In this document: one piece after another, positions 1-8,811 of the stretch
Layout: each line of letters opens with the position of its first letter
How positions within the stretch are numbered: the stretch's first letter is position 1
Source: CAYYIS01 sp964470965
GTDB taxonomy: Bacteria; JAAXHH01; JABIQT01
Assembly (NCBI GenBank): GCA_964470965.1
Contig: CAYYIS010000052.1
Coordinates: 1-35,779, forward strand
Direction of reading: 5' to 3'
DNA length: 35,779 bases
Position numbers and translations under genes: made by a program
The notes under the pieces: model-generated
The model's input: the letters and a program-made list of their open reading frames with translations, nothing else
The model's database searches: none
What the model was told of the DNA's origin: nothing

Positions 1-31
1 TATTCGGCAACCAGAACGCACGGCCTGGCAG

Positions 32-1201
32 TCAAAGACGTTGGTTCGCCTCAACTTTCATCCTATCGCCATCATCCTTCATTTTTGCCTCACGCAGGCA
101 TTCCGCCAGAATCGGGACACCAGCCTGAATGTGTTCGATCGAAGGGTAGCCGAAGGCCAGTCGCACATAAGGTACGTCCTCGTCGGTGGGGTTGAAGGCC
201 CGGCCCGGGGGGCAGACGACCCCACGGGTACCGGCGAGTCGAAGTGCTTCGTTGACATCGGTTCCGTCCGGTATGCGTACCCAGATGAAAAGGCCGCCCG
301 GCGGGTTGGTCCAACAGACTTCTTCTCCCAGCGGCGCGAAGTGTTCGATCAGAGAGGCGTTCATAGCGTCCCGGCGGGCCCGCATGATACTGTTTACCAC
401 ATCGATGTGGGACCAGAGATGGTCTTTGAAATATTCCGCAAGGATCATGCTCGCGAGCATGTTGGTACCCCCATCCACCTTGTTCTGCAGCATCTCATTC
501 ATACGTGATGGTGGTGCGGCCAGGTAGCCCTGCCTTACGCCCGGACCCAGGATCTTCGAGAACGAGCCGATGTACACCACGCGCCCGGAATCGTCGAGGG
601 TGTAGAGCGTCGGTGCGGACTGGTCCGGTTCGAAAATGATGTCTCCGTAGCAGTGATCGTCCACCACCAGGACGTCATAGGCGCGTGCGATTTCCAGTAG
701 TTGATGTCGCCGCTCCATCGGCATGATGGAGCCGGTCGGATTCTGATGGCTGGCGATGGTGTAAATGAAGCTTGGCGGCGTGCCGTGGTCTGATAGACGC
801 TTCAGGATGGCTTCCAGTTCCTCCATGATCATGCCGTGGTCATCCATGGGTACACCCACGAGCCTCGCCTGCTTGCGGCGGAACAGGCCCAGAGAACCGC
901 CATAGGAAAATGATTCTGTAAGGATGATCTCTCCCGGTGTCACGTACGCCTCGGAGAGCAGCTGTAGCGCCTGCATGGAGCCGCTGGTCAGGGCGATATC
1001 ATCGACTGGCAGCGTTTTTTTCTCACTGCGTTCGAACCGCATGGCCGCGATTTCCCGCAACGGTCTGTATCCTTTACCCTCCGGATAGTCCACCAGTTGT
1101 TGTCCCCGGTCTGCGATAACACGGGCAGCGGCGTCCGCCAGAGCTTCGGAAGGAAAAGAAGATGGCGCGGGGCGGCCCGATCCAAAGTTGTATTCAGGCA
1201 T
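32..1201 (-). CDS. PLP-dependent aminotransferase, class I/II (2-aminoadipate aminotransferase/MocR-domain type)
   Basis: This 389-residue protein is a fold-type I aminotransferase. Visible family marks are the NPTG segment near residues 154-157, the Asp of the DDHCYGD segment (about 181-182) that pairs with the PLP pyridine nitrogen, and the Schiff-base lysine K216 in SFSKILGPG, followed by an Arg that would bind phosphate. The SFSK-LGPG-R form is typical of the subfamily containing LysN-like 2-aminoadipate transaminases and the aminotransferase domain of MocR regulators. No N-terminal winged-helix domain is present, so it is an enzyme and not a MocR regulator. The ATG at 1201 is preceded by a GGAG about ten bases upstream. 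The gene stands alone on the minus strand, downstream of the antiporter gene, so context gives no substrate. Fold and chemistry are sure; the substrate is unknown. Confidence 0.9.
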   Translation of the reverse strand: MPEYNFGSGRPAPSSFPSEALADAAARVIADRGQQLVDYPEGKGYRPLREIAAMRFERSEKKTLPVDDIALTSGSMQALQLLSEAYVTPGEIILTESFSYGGSLGLFRRKQARLVGVPMDDHGMIMEELEAILKRLSDHGTPPSFIYTIASHQNPTGSIMPMERRHQLLEIARAYDVLVVDDHCYGDIIFEPDQSAPTLYTLDDSGRVVYIGSFSKILGPGVRQGYLAAPPSRMNEMLQNKVDGGTNMLASMILAEYFKDHLWSHIDVVNSIMRARRDAMNASLIEHFAPLGEEVCWTNPPGGLFIWVRIPDGTDVNEALRLAGTRGVVCPPGRAFNPTDEDVPYVRLAFGYPSIEHIQAGVPILAECLREAKMKDDGDRMKVEANQRL

Positions 1202-1245
1202 CTGTTATGCTCCGAGTTGAGATGGAATTTCAGCGGTTGCATGTT

Positions 1246-1274
1246 ACGTTAGCCTCGCCGTACAGGTTTGTCAA
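1246..1274 (-). promoter_or_regulatory. Candidate sigma70-type promoter for the aminotransferase gene
   Basis: Read on the minus strand, a perfect TTGACA (1274-1269) is followed after 17 bases by TAACGT (1251-1246, three of six matches to the -10 consensus). The start codon lies about 45 bases further on. The -35 box is strong and the -10 box weak. Confidence 0.4.
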
Positions 1275-1279
1275 ATGGT

Positions 1280-2530
1280 TTACAACTTCGGCATCATCTT
1301 TGATACCAGTGGTCTTACGGTCAGTCCCTGAACGATGATGGAAAAGACTACGACGCTGTAAGTGACCGTGAGAACGAGGCTTTTGTATTCGTTATCGGGC
1401 AATGCGAAGGCCAGCGCTACAGAGATGCCGCCGCGAAGTCCTCCCCAGATCAATACCGGGATGGAGCCGCGGGTGTAGGTGCGTCTTATGGCAGGCAGAA
1501 GGATCGGCAGGGCGACGCTGGCCGACCGGGCAAGTATGACAACCGGAATCGCCAGAAGCGCCGCTTCGACAAGGGAGGCATTGAAACGCATCACCAGCAC
1601 CTCCAGGCCGATCAACAGGAACAGGACGGAATTCAGGATCTCGTCGCCCAGCGTCCAGAACTTGACCAGATGGTCGCGAGTGGTGTCGCTCATGGCAAAC
1701 CGTATTCCGTGGTTGCCGATAAACAGACCGGCGATCACGACAGCGATAGGCCCGCTTAAATGCATCGCACGGGCCATGGAATAAGTGACCATCACCAGCG
1801 CCAGAGAGATCAGGACTTCGAGCGCATGTTCATCGATGCCCCGCATGGCCCGGTAGGCGACATATCCCGCAATCAGTCCGAGGGCGGCACCGCCGCCCGT
1901 CTCAAGGACGAACAGCTCCAGTACCTCCACAGGACCGACCGAACCTTGTTCACTGCCGATTGCTATCGTGAGCACGATAGAGAACACGACCACGCCCACC
2001 CCGTCATTGAACAGTGATTCCCCCGCGATTTTTGCTTTCAAGGATTTCGGCACCTTCACGGTCTTGAGTAGGCCCAGTACTGCGACCGGATCGGTCGGAC
2101 TGATGAGCGCGCCGAACACCAGCGCCCAGACAAACGGCAGTGTGATGTCGAACAGATGCAGTCCAAGCCACATCAATCCGCCGACAATGAACGTAGACAC
2201 CAGAACACCCAGGGTGGCCATCAACGTAATCGGCCACTTGTAGCTCGCGATCTCTGAAAAATCCACATGCAGTGCACCGGCGAACAGCAAAAAACATAGC
2301 ATGCCATTCATGAGGGCTTCATTAAAATCAATCTCGGAAAGGATATCGGATACGTCAGCCCCTATGCGAACGTTCGGTAGGAGAAGGTCCAGCCCAACCA
2401 GGGTAAGGGACGAAATCAGGGCGATAACGACCAGCCCGATGGTATGCGGCAAACGCATAAACCTGTGGTTGACAAATCCGAATAGAGCGGACAGTCCGAT
2501 CAAAACGGCACCGATATCAAATATGGCCAT
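1280..2530 (-). CDS. Na+/H+ antiporter, CPA1 (NhaP-like) family
   Basis: This predicted polytopic inner-membrane cation/proton antiporter is 416 residues long from the ATG at 2530. Family marks are the PTDPVAV segment (about 145-151), the ESLFNDG segment with the Asn-Asp pair N175-D176 that forms the ion-binding site of CPA1 antiporters, the LFLLIGLE segment, and the late GGLRGGISVALA helix. It should exchange Na+ (or K+) for H+ for pH and salt homeostasis. The frame stays open for 152 codons upstream of this ATG, but that stretch overlaps the divergent oxidoreductase gene and has no membrane-protein character. The ATG at 2530 has a GGGA nearby and begins directly with a hydrophobic helix, so I take it as the start. 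There is no long cytoplasmic regulatory tail. Cation specificity cannot be read from the sequence. Confidence 0.92.
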   Translation of the reverse strand: MAIFDIGAVLIGLSALFGFVNHRFMRLPHTIGLVVIALISSLTLVGLDLLLPNVRIGADVSDILSEIDFNEALMNGMLCFLLFAGALHVDFSEIASYKWPITLMATLGVLVSTFIVGGLMWLGLHLFDITLPFVWALVFGALISPTDPVAVLGLLKTVKVPKSLKAKIAGESLFNDGVGVVVFSIVLTIAIGSEQGSVGPVEVLELFVLETGGGAALGLIAGYVAYRAMRGIDEHALEVLISLALVMVTYSMARAMHLSGPIAVVIAGLFIGNHGIRFAMSDTTRDHLVKFWTLGDEILNSVLFLLIGLEVLVMRFNASLVEAALLAIPVVILARSASVALPILLPAIRRTYTRGSIPVLIWGGLRGGISVALAFALPDNEYKSLVLTVTYSVVVFSIIVQGLTVRPLVSKMMPKL

Positions 2531-2574
2531 AGGATCCCAGCAATGATTTTTGCTAACTGGACACGAATGAAAAC

Positions 2575-2604
2575 AGTATAATCGGTGTGCTGTAAATGAA
2601 CCAA
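2575..2604 (-). promoter_or_regulatory. Candidate promoter for the antiporter gene
   Basis: On the minus strand, TTGGTT (2604-2599) and TATACT (2580-2575) are separated by 18 bases. The -10 box matches the consensus at five of six positions; the -35 box is weak. It lies about 45 bases upstream of the antiporter ATG. Confidence 0.33.
2577..2582 (+). promoter_or_regulatory. Perfect -10 element (TATAAT) upstream of the oxidoreductase gene
   Basis: A consensus TATAAT lies about 55 bases upstream of the oxidoreductase ATG. No good -35 box is seen at the usual distance. It overlaps by four bases the -10 box proposed for the divergent antiporter gene, so the two promoters would compete for polymerase. 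Confidence 0.38.
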
Positions 2605-2636
2605 TGAAAAATGAACCGATACAATGGGAGATTTCT

Positions 2637-3650
2637 ATGTTACGCATGGCGCTGATAGGTTGTGGCAACATGGGCGGGTCGCACAAACGGGCCATTGAGC
2701 AACTGTCCGGCCGGGCAAGAATCGTGGCGACGGTGGATCCGGATGAAGCGCGGGCGGCGGCGGCGGCGCGGGAACTCGGGTGTGACAGGATTGCGAGTGG
2801 ATATGAAGAGGTGCTCGACGAAATCGACGCGGCCATCGTGGCGGTGCCGCACCATCTCCACCACCCGATCGGCATGGCCCTGATGGAAGCCGGCAGGCAT
2901 GTGCTGATGGAAAAGCCTATGGCCAATTCCGAAGCCCAGTGCCTTGATCTGATCCAAGCCTCCGAAGCGTCCGGTGTCACTTTCATGGTAGGCTATAGCA
3001 TGCGGTTTAATTCGGTAGTGAACGAGATGGAACGATTGATTAAATTGAAAACATACGGTGAGGTGTTTCAGGTTTCGATCTGGACCGAGCAGCACACGCA
3101 ACGTGAACCGGGCAACTGGATGCACCGCAAGGCCACGCTGGGCGGCGGCCAGCTCTTCAGCCATGGATGCCATTACATTGACATCCTGCTGCACTGGATG
3201 GGCAATCCGGTCGAAGGCACGCACATCGGAACCAACTTCGGAACCCCGTGGATGGAGGGAGAAGGCACGTCCAACGTATCTTTGAAATTCAAGAACGGCG
3301 CACTGGGATACCATTTCGGCACCTGGGGCGCGCAGGGAACTCGGCTGCAATATTCATTCCACGCCCATTGCACGGATGGTATGTTAGAGGGGCAGATCAA
3401 ACCGGCACGTGTGATCCTACACCGTGATGCGGCAGAGGAACCGGCGGGCCGGAAGCAGTTGGTGTTCGAAGCCGAGCCGGGTAAACATGTGGAGAACGAG
3501 CTGAGCCATTTCGTCGAATGCGTGGAAACCGGCCGGCGTCCGCTGACCGACGGCCCCCGCAGTATGCGTAGTCTGCAGGTCATCTGGAAGATGTATGAGG
3601 CGGAAAAACGAGGTGTGGTGGCAGATTTACAAGGACTGGGTTTAGAATAG
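2637..3650 (+). CDS. Gfo/Idh/MocA family NAD(P)-dependent oxidoreductase
   Basis: This 337-residue protein is probably a sugar or inositol dehydrogenase. The N-terminus carries a Rossmann GCGNMG motif (about residues 8-13) for NAD(P). The family's catalytic lysine is K93 in MEKPMA. The GGGQLFSHGCHYID region (about 170-185) corresponds to the second catalytic motif of the C-terminal alpha/beta domain. An in-frame ATG exists at 2604, but the ATG at 2637 has a GGGAG six bases upstream and places the Rossmann strand at the N-terminus as usual, so 2637 is chosen. No signal peptide is seen, so it should be cytoplasmic. It is divergent from the antiporter and convergent with the next gene, with only three bases between the two stop codons. 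The substrate is unknown. Confidence 0.93.
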   Translation: MLRMALIGCGNMGGSHKRAIEQLSGRARIVATVDPDEARAAAAARELGCDRIASGYEEVLDEIDAAIVAVPHHLHHPIGMALMEAGRHVLMEKPMANSEAQCLDLIQASEASGVTFMVGYSMRFNSVVNEMERLIKLKTYGEVFQVSIWTEQHTQREPGNWMHRKATLGGGQLFSHGCHYIDILLHWMGNPVEGTHIGTNFGTPWMEGEGTSNVSLKFKNGALGYHFGTWGAQGTRLQYSFHAHCTDGMLEGQIKPARVILHRDAAEEPAGRKQLVFEAEPGKHVENELSHFVECVETGRRPLTDGPRSMRSLQVIWKMYEAEKRGVVADLQGLGLE

Positions 3651-3653
3651 GGT

Positions 3654-4658
3654 CTATCGTGCTGTCTCCGACCAGATCCGTTTCCATACCCATTTAATCT
3701 GGTCCAGGCCTCCGCGTTCGGTCGGTGCGCGCGCTGTCGGAACCGGGGTGATTTCCCCACCCTCCCGACGACCGACAATGAACGAAAAAGTGTAGAATGG
3801 CTCCTGGCCCATACGGAGGTCGGTCATGATGATCTCGCCTTCTTTTTCCAGCACACGATATACCCCCTTGGTGAACCACTGGACGCGCTGCACCGCCCAG
3901 GACTCCTGGATCTCATCTAACAGTTCCGGCCGGCTTTGATATTTGGTGAACTGAACCATGTCCGACCTGTCCAGAAAAGAATAGAATCCTTCGTAATACC
4001 CTTCTTCACCGACGATCACAATCCGCCATAACAGCGTGTTAAACGGCGCCGGTGTTGTAAGGACCTCCGTATGTGGGATCTGCTGCCGTTCGATTGTCGA
4101 ATCAACGATCCTCTCGATGTAAACCTTCCCCCCTACCGTGAACAACAGGTAAATGGAACTCAATAATAGTCCGACACCGTTGAGCCGGTGGCCGGTATCA
4201 TAGTTGCGTGACATGTTCAACGCAAAGAGGACGCCGATTATAAGCCAAACTGTATACATCGGATCGATGATGAATATGGTTGACCAGGTGACCGGATATT
4301 CGGAAAAGGGCCAGAAAATCTGGGTACCGTATACCGTAAAACAGTCCAGAACGGTATGTGTGATCAGCGTTAGCCACACCGCCCAGCCCCAGCGGTTGCG
4401 ATACTGACCGGTAGAGGGGTGTATCTTTGTGATCAGCCAGGTCAATGCCGGGGTGATAAGAGTCAGTATAAAGAGGGAGTGGGTGAGACCTCGATGGTAG
4501 GTAAAATTTTTGACCGGATCGTCGAAGGGGACGAACACGTCCAGGTCCGGCAACGTGCCGGCGACGGCACCCCAGAGCAGCGCTCTACGGCCAACGTGTT
4601 TCCCGATCACTGCTTCGCTGACGGCAGCTCCGAGAACGATCTGCGATACCGAATCCAA
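3654..4658 (-). CDS. Membrane-bound metal-dependent hydrolase-like protein (DUF457/YdjM family)
   Basis: This 334-residue membrane protein belongs to the family that contains E. coli YdjM and YbcI. The N-terminal half shows the family features: a small hydrophobic start, LPDLDV (about residues 36-41), and HRGLTHS (about 55-61), which resembles the metal-binding motif of phospholipase C/P1-nuclease-like proteins. Several transmembrane segments follow up to about residue 180. The C-terminal 150 residues look soluble and less conserved. The start is a TTG at 4658 with GGGGA seven to eight bases upstream; no better ATG exists, and this start gives the conserved MDSVSQ-type N-terminus. The biochemical role of the family is not established; the 'hydrolase' label comes from motif similarity. 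It is convergent with the oxidoreductase and has no operon partner. Confidence 0.85.
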   Translation of the reverse strand: MDSVSQIVLGAAVSEAVIGKHVGRRALLWGAVAGTLPDLDVFVPFDDPVKNFTYHRGLTHSLFILTLITPALTWLITKIHPSTGQYRNRWGWAVWLTLITHTVLDCFTVYGTQIFWPFSEYPVTWSTIFIIDPMYTVWLIIGVLFALNMSRNYDTGHRLNGVGLLLSSIYLLFTVGGKVYIERIVDSTIERQQIPHTEVLTTPAPFNTLLWRIVIVGEEGYYEGFYSFLDRSDMVQFTKYQSRPELLDEIQESWAVQRVQWFTKGVYRVLEKEGEIIMTDLRMGQEPFYTFSFIVGRREGGEITPVPTARAPTERGGLDQIKWVWKRIWSETAR

Positions 4659-5065
4659 TGAAAAATCCCCAAAAACCGATTAACGGTGTCTATACAAGCA
4701 AACCAAAATATAATGCTTGCGATGATCACACAACTCGAATATGATGTTGAAACGACAGTCCTCTGCATGAGATTCCGATCTGATCGGGGGTAAAACAGGC
4801 AGTCTTCGAGGTCGGAAGGTGAGCTGAAGCATTTAGGAATTGACAGTGTTTTTGTCGACATCGGTGAACCAGGTAGATGGTTTTGGTCCGATGGCCGTGA
4901 GCTGGTGAAATCCGCAGATGCCAAGAAAGCATCCGGCGGAGTATTGCCTTTGATAATAGAAAAATAACACAAGACTGATCTTGATCAATCGGGAAGACAC
5001 AAGAGTTTGGTGATTGTGCGCGCACGCGGGTATTACAGACCGAAAAAGGAAACGGAGATAGACGA
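4659..5065. other. Intergenic region with no gene recognised
   Basis: These 407 bases lie between two divergently oriented genes and are AT-richer than the flanks, especially 4660-4740. Short open frames on the minus strand have no coding character. A TTGACA occurs at 4840-4845 on the plus strand but has no matching -10 box at normal spacing. Nothing firm can be annotated; both neighbouring genes presumably have their promoters here. Confidence 0.5.
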
Positions 5066-5272
5066 ATGCCCCGTCACAGTAAGCATGTGGCCGGAGGCGG
5101 GAAAATCGATGGAGATCCGGGGGGAGTTCCGACACAGACGAGCAAACGGCGTGTCTACCAGGGTTTCACCGTTCAGTTTAATAAATCCGCAGACATCGGA
5201 AAGATTAAGCGGGAAAGCAAAAAAAACGCCAGCCGGGCGGTGGACCTGACCGACCGGTATTTCGGCCGTTAA
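5066..5272 (+). CDS. Small basic hypothetical protein, coupled to the sulfatase gene
   Basis: This is a 68-residue, Lys/Arg-rich protein with no transmembrane segment, signal peptide or cysteine and no motif I recognise. The N-terminal third is rich in Gly and His; the rest has the repeated basic segments SKRR and KIKRESKK. A GGAG lies about ten bases before the ATG. Its stop codon is followed after two bases by the ATG of the downstream sulfatase, an arrangement typical of translational coupling, which is the main reason for calling it real. It could be a small nucleic-acid-binding protein, or a leader ORF that sets sulfatase translation. No function is assigned. Confidence 0.5.
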   Translation: MPRHSKHVAGGGKIDGDPGGVPTQTSKRRVYQGFTVQFNKSADIGKIKRESKKNASRAVDLTDRYFGR

Positions 5273-5274
5273 CG

Positions 5275-6675
5275 ATGCGACAAAGCCGCCCCAACATCCT
5301 GTGGTACTGCACCGACCAACAGCGATTCGATACCATCGGTGCGCTCGGTAATCCTCATGTGCGCACACCCACGCTGGACGGGTTGGTAAACGATGGTACA
5401 GCGTTTACCCATGCGTACTGCCAAAGTCCGATCTGCACACCCAGTCGATCCAGTTTTATGACGGGCATGTATCCGAGCCGGATACACAACTGCCGAAATG
5501 GTAACGAATCGTTTCCCAATCATCCGCCCCTCATTTCAAAGCTCTTGTCAGACAGCGGGTACGACTGCGGCATGGCTGGCAAGTTCCATCTCCTTAGTTC
5601 CGGCTGTCGTATCGAACCACGCTTGGACGACGGTTACCGCTACTGGCGCTTCAGCCACGCACCCCGGGACGATTGGCCCGAAGGCCATGACTACGCCGAG
5701 TGGGTTCGTAGCAAAGGAGGCGATCTGGATGCGATGCGTAACAGCGATGACCGGGTGCCGCCCGAGATGCATCAGGCTACCTGGGTCTCCGATTGCGCCC
5801 TCGATTTCATCACGGAGGCCCGCGACACGCCCTGGTTCCTGACGCTCAACCCGTACGACCCGCATCCGCCTTTCAACCCACCCCGGTTTTATGCGGATCA
5901 GTTCGATCCGGAAACGATGCCGGGACCTTATTTTCGGGATACGGACCCCGACCATCAGGCGCAGTTTAAAGATGTTGTGTTTCAATCTGTTTCAGAACAT
6001 CCGGATACCTTCGGCGGCAAATCCATCCAGGCACGCTACTACGCCATGATTGCGCAGATCGACCACCAGTTCGCCCGTATTCTTGGCTGCCTGGATCAGA
6101 CCGGTCAACGCAAAGACACCGTTATTATCTTCACCAGCGACCACGGCGAAGCACTGGGCGACCACGGCCTGGTCTACAAGGGATGTCGTTTTTACGAAGG
6201 ACTGGTGCGCGTCCCGTTGATCTTTAACTGGCCTGGGCATATAGAAACCGGTCTGCAGAGTGAGGCGCTGGTAGAGCTGGTAGACATGTCCGCCACCATT
6301 CTCGACTTGGGAGGTGTGCCGATCCCGGAGGCAATGCAGGGGCGCAGCCTGCTGCCTCTTCTGAGCGGCATAGTCCCGTCCAGTCATCATCGAGACTTTG
6401 TTCGCTCCGAATATTTCGATACGCTGGATGCGCCGGACACTTTAGCTCCCTATTCATACGCCACCATGTACCGGGACCGGAGATACAAACTTGTGATGTA
6501 TCACGGCCACAACCTGGGCGAACTTTACGATCTGGAAAACGACCCTTGGGAGTTCGAAAACTTGTGGGACAATCCTGGTCATCGAACAAGGAAACACGAA
6601 CTCATTCAGGCCAGCTTCAACGCCACTGTGATGCAGAGCATTGATGTGGGCACGCGGCGCATCGCACCGATGTAA
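5275..6675 (+). CDS. Sulfatase (formylglycine-dependent, Cys type)
   Basis: This 466-residue enzyme is of the alkaline-phosphatase superfamily and should hydrolyse a sulfate ester. The sulfatase signature CTPSRSS starts at C54, the residue converted to formylglycine by a maturase not encoded here. Metal and substrate ligands are visible: D14 near the N-terminus, K103 and H105 in GKFH, H197 in the DPHPPF region, and D289-H290 in TSDHGEALGDHG. The protein is full length. There is no signal peptide, so it should act in the cytoplasm unless exported by another route; most carbohydrate sulfatases are exported. It starts two bases after the small basic ORF and is followed 21 bases later by a large membrane protein, suggesting one operon. 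Sulfatase identity is sure; the substrate is not known. Confidence 0.95.
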   Translation: MRQSRPNILWYCTDQQRFDTIGALGNPHVRTPTLDGLVNDGTAFTHAYCQSPICTPSRSSFMTGMYPSRIHNCRNGNESFPNHPPLISKLLSDSGYDCGMAGKFHLLSSGCRIEPRLDDGYRYWRFSHAPRDDWPEGHDYAEWVRSKGGDLDAMRNSDDRVPPEMHQATWVSDCALDFITEARDTPWFLTLNPYDPHPPFNPPRFYADQFDPETMPGPYFRDTDPDHQAQFKDVVFQSVSEHPDTFGGKSIQARYYAMIAQIDHQFARILGCLDQTGQRKDTVIIFTSDHGEALGDHGLVYKGCRFYEGLVRVPLIFNWPGHIETGLQSEALVELVDMSATILDLGGVPIPEAMQGRSLLPLLSGIVPSSHHRDFVRSEYFDTLDAPDTLAPYSYATMYRDRRYKLVMYHGHNLGELYDLENDPWEFENLWDNPGHRTRKHELIQASFNATVMQSIDVGTRRIAPM

Positions 6676-6696
6676 ACCTTCCTAATTCTATAATCC

Positions 6697-8670
6697 ATGT
6701 CTTTGAAAACATCCCTACCTCAAAACGCCGCATCGTGTGAAGGTCCGTTCCCACGCCCGGTATCTTCTGGCTTGACGTTTCGTGCGGTCGTGGTCGGCGG
6801 AGTCTTTACTATTCTCCTTACACTCTGGGCTCTGCACTCCGAATTCGTGACGAAAAGTTCTCCTATTACAGTGACACATCTGCCTGTGTCCGCGTTATGT
6901 CCGTTCGTGGTCATGACACTCATCGTCAATCCTTTGATAACATGGTTGCGCCTGTGTCGGCCTTTTTACCGTGAAGAGCTCATCGTCATCTTTTTTTTGG
7001 TGTTCACGGCCTCGGCGATTCCCGGTTGGGCGTTCAGCAACTATGCCATATCATTGATCAGCGGTCCGTTCTACTTCGCGACCGAGGAAAACAGGTGGGC
7101 CGAGCTCTTCCTGGATTATCTGCCTTCGTGGCTCGTACTGCAGCACGCCGGCGCTTTGACCGCCTTTTACGAGGGAGTACCTGATGGCAGACCAATGCTA
7201 TGGCAATTCTGGGTGATCCCGCTCTTCTGGTGGGTCACGCTATATGGTGCTATTTTCATGGTCGGCGCGTCCATGATGGTGATTCTGCGTAAGCAGTGGG
7301 TGGAGCATGAGCGACTTTCATTTCCGCTGGCACAGGTGCCCCTGATGCTGACTGAAGGCGTCGACGGCGGTAGAGCACGCCCCGGAATCACCCGTATGCC
7401 ATTGTTCTGGTGGGGATTCGGGCTGACTCTGTTCATCATGGGATGGAACATAGTCAGCTTCTTTGATGTGATTTACCCGATTCCCATCGGTCCGGCTCAT
7501 GGTACACCGCTGACATTATACGAATCCTTTCCTCCTATCCATCTGAGGTTCAATTTTCTGCTGCTCGGTGTAGCTTATTTCACTCGGGTTGAGGTGCTGG
7601 CGAGCGTATGGTTATTTTATCTGATACGTATCATTGAACAGGGAGTACTGACACGTATCGGTATGCCACAGGCAGCGGTAACGATTCATTTTCAGCATCT
7701 GTCGGGCTTCCTTGTTTTTTCGATCTTTACCGTATGGATGGCTCGAAAGCACATTGCCCTAGTAGTTAAGAAAGCATTCGGTAAAGCCCCACATATCGAC
7801 GATAGCCGGGAGTTTTTTTCTTACCGAACGGCAGTGTTTGGGTTTTTGATTGGCCTGTTATATATGATATTGTGGCTGCTGGCGGCCGGTATGTCATTCT
7901 GGATTATCTGCCTTATGCTCGGGCTCCTGTTTCTTATGTATCTCGGCGTCACGCGTGTGGTGGCCGAGACCGGATTGGCATCCCTTGACCTGCCGTACAA
8001 TTCCGCTAACGAAGTCGCAACATTTTATGTAGGTACCGAAAACATTTCACCAAGATCGCTTACCCTCATGTGGCTGTCCGAAACCTTCACCCGCAACTGG
8101 CGTACCCTGGGCATGTGTTCCATGGCCCACGCGGCGAAAGTCGGTGACGAATTGGGAGGCGTTGGACGCGGCGTGTTTGTGTCGATCATCGGTGCCCTAA
8201 TTCTGAGTTTTGGAACGGCGGTACTGTACACCCTGCATCTGGGCTATGAAATCGGCGGGTCGCAGATCACCGGATCGTTCGCCTCCGGCGCCAACGGATA
8301 CTGGACGCAACTGGGCGGGTACATCGCAAACGCACAGGGATTGACCGCCGAGCAGTACGCATACGTGGCGATAGGCATGGCCGTGTCAATCATTCTGATA
8401 TGGGGGTATCATTATATCCCCGCCTGGCCGCTGCATCCCGTTGGATTCGGAGTGGTCACCACCTATGCGGCCGACATGGCTTTCTTTTCTTTTTTTGTCA
8501 TCTGGCTGACCAAGTCGTTGATAATACGGTTTGGCGGGGTCGCACTTTATCGGACGGGGCAACCATTTTTCATCGGCATCCTGGCCGGATATGCAATCGG
8601 TGTGCTGTTGTCCTTCCTGGCCGATTATGTGTGGTTCCCCGGTACGGGGCACGTGGTAGATGACTGGTAG
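6697..8670 (+). CDS. Large polytopic membrane protein, resembling the DUF6784/DUF6785 family
   Basis: This 657-residue protein has roughly a dozen or more hydrophobic segments spread over its whole length. It begins with a soluble stretch of about 28 residues, then a first membrane helix near 30-46. Its Trp/Phe/Tyr-rich helices and the VTRVVAETGLASLDLPYNSAN region (near residues 415-437) match my memory of the DUF6785/DUF6784 membrane proteins of Planctomycetota- and Poribacteria-like genomes, but I could not confirm this. No ATP-binding motif is present, so if it is a transporter it would be a secondary carrier. Co-orientation 21 bases after a cytoplasmic-looking sulfatase suggests it could import a sulfated substrate or move a product; that is inference. 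The ribosome binding site before the ATG is weak. Confidence 0.7.
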   Translation: MSLKTSLPQNAASCEGPFPRPVSSGLTFRAVVVGGVFTILLTLWALHSEFVTKSSPITVTHLPVSALCPFVVMTLIVNPLITWLRLCRPFYREELIVIFFLVFTASAIPGWAFSNYAISLISGPFYFATEENRWAELFLDYLPSWLVLQHAGALTAFYEGVPDGRPMLWQFWVIPLFWWVTLYGAIFMVGASMMVILRKQWVEHERLSFPLAQVPLMLTEGVDGGRARPGITRMPLFWWGFGLTLFIMGWNIVSFFDVIYPIPIGPAHGTPLTLYESFPPIHLRFNFLLLGVAYFTRVEVLASVWLFYLIRIIEQGVLTRIGMPQAAVTIHFQHLSGFLVFSIFTVWMARKHIALVVKKAFGKAPHIDDSREFFSYRTAVFGFLIGLLYMILWLLAAGMSFWIICLMLGLLFLMYLGVTRVVAETGLASLDLPYNSANEVATFYVGTENISPRSLTLMWLSETFTRNWRTLGMCSMAHAAKVGDELGGVGRGVFVSIIGALILSFGTAVLYTLHLGYEIGGSQITGSFASGANGYWTQLGGYIANAQGLTAEQYAYVAIGMAVSIILIWGYHYIPAWPLHPVGFGVVTTYAADMAFFSFFVIWLTKSLIIRFGGVALYRTGQPFFIGILAGYAIGVLLSFLADYVWFPGTGHVVDDW

Positions 8671-8696
8671 GGACCGAACGGCCGAATTGGGGGCAG

Positions 8697-8724
8697 TTAG
8701 CTGACCTTGATGGTTTTCTATAAG
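8697..8724 (+). promoter_or_regulatory. Candidate promoter upstream of the EEP-fold enzyme gene
   Basis: TTAGCT (8697-8702) and TATAAG (8719-8724) are spaced by 16 bases. The -10 box matches at five of six positions and the -35 box at three. It would give a leader of about 120 bases before the ATG at 8854, containing the hairpin and palindrome listed next. Confidence 0.28.
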
Positions 8725-8749
8725 AGTAAACGATTCAGATGCCCTGTTA

Positions 8750-8787
8750 AAACATACCGGCGGCCTGGACAGTTACCGTCGGTGTTT
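8750..8787 (+). other. Stem-loop (12 bp, one G-U pair, two-base bulge)
   Basis: AAACA (8750-8754) plus CCGGCGG (8757-8763) can pair with CCGTCGG plus TGTTT (8776-8787), leaving a 12-base loop and a TA bulge. No T-tract follows, so it is not a classical intrinsic terminator. It could stop transcription weakly after the membrane-protein gene or shape the leader of the next gene. Confidence 0.4.
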
Positions 8788-8811
8788 CCCTGTCTTCGGA
8801 CTTCTTGTATT

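Noticed and set aside
32..1201. MocR-type transcription regulator
   Set aside because: The aminotransferase domain resembles that of MocR proteins, but there is no N-terminal DNA-binding domain; the protein starts directly with the enzyme domain.
2531..2986. N-terminal extension of 152 residues on the antiporter frame
   Set aside because: It overlaps the divergent oxidoreductase gene, has no membrane-protein composition, and a proper ATG that starts a hydrophobic helix exists at 2530.
2640..3350. 236-codon minus-strand open frame opposite the Gfo/Idh/MocA gene
   Set aside because: The plus-strand gene has all family motifs; the antisense translation shows none.
8750..8787. Intrinsic terminator after the membrane-protein gene
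   Set aside because: The hairpin has a 12-base loop and no following T-tract, so I list it only as a stem-loop.
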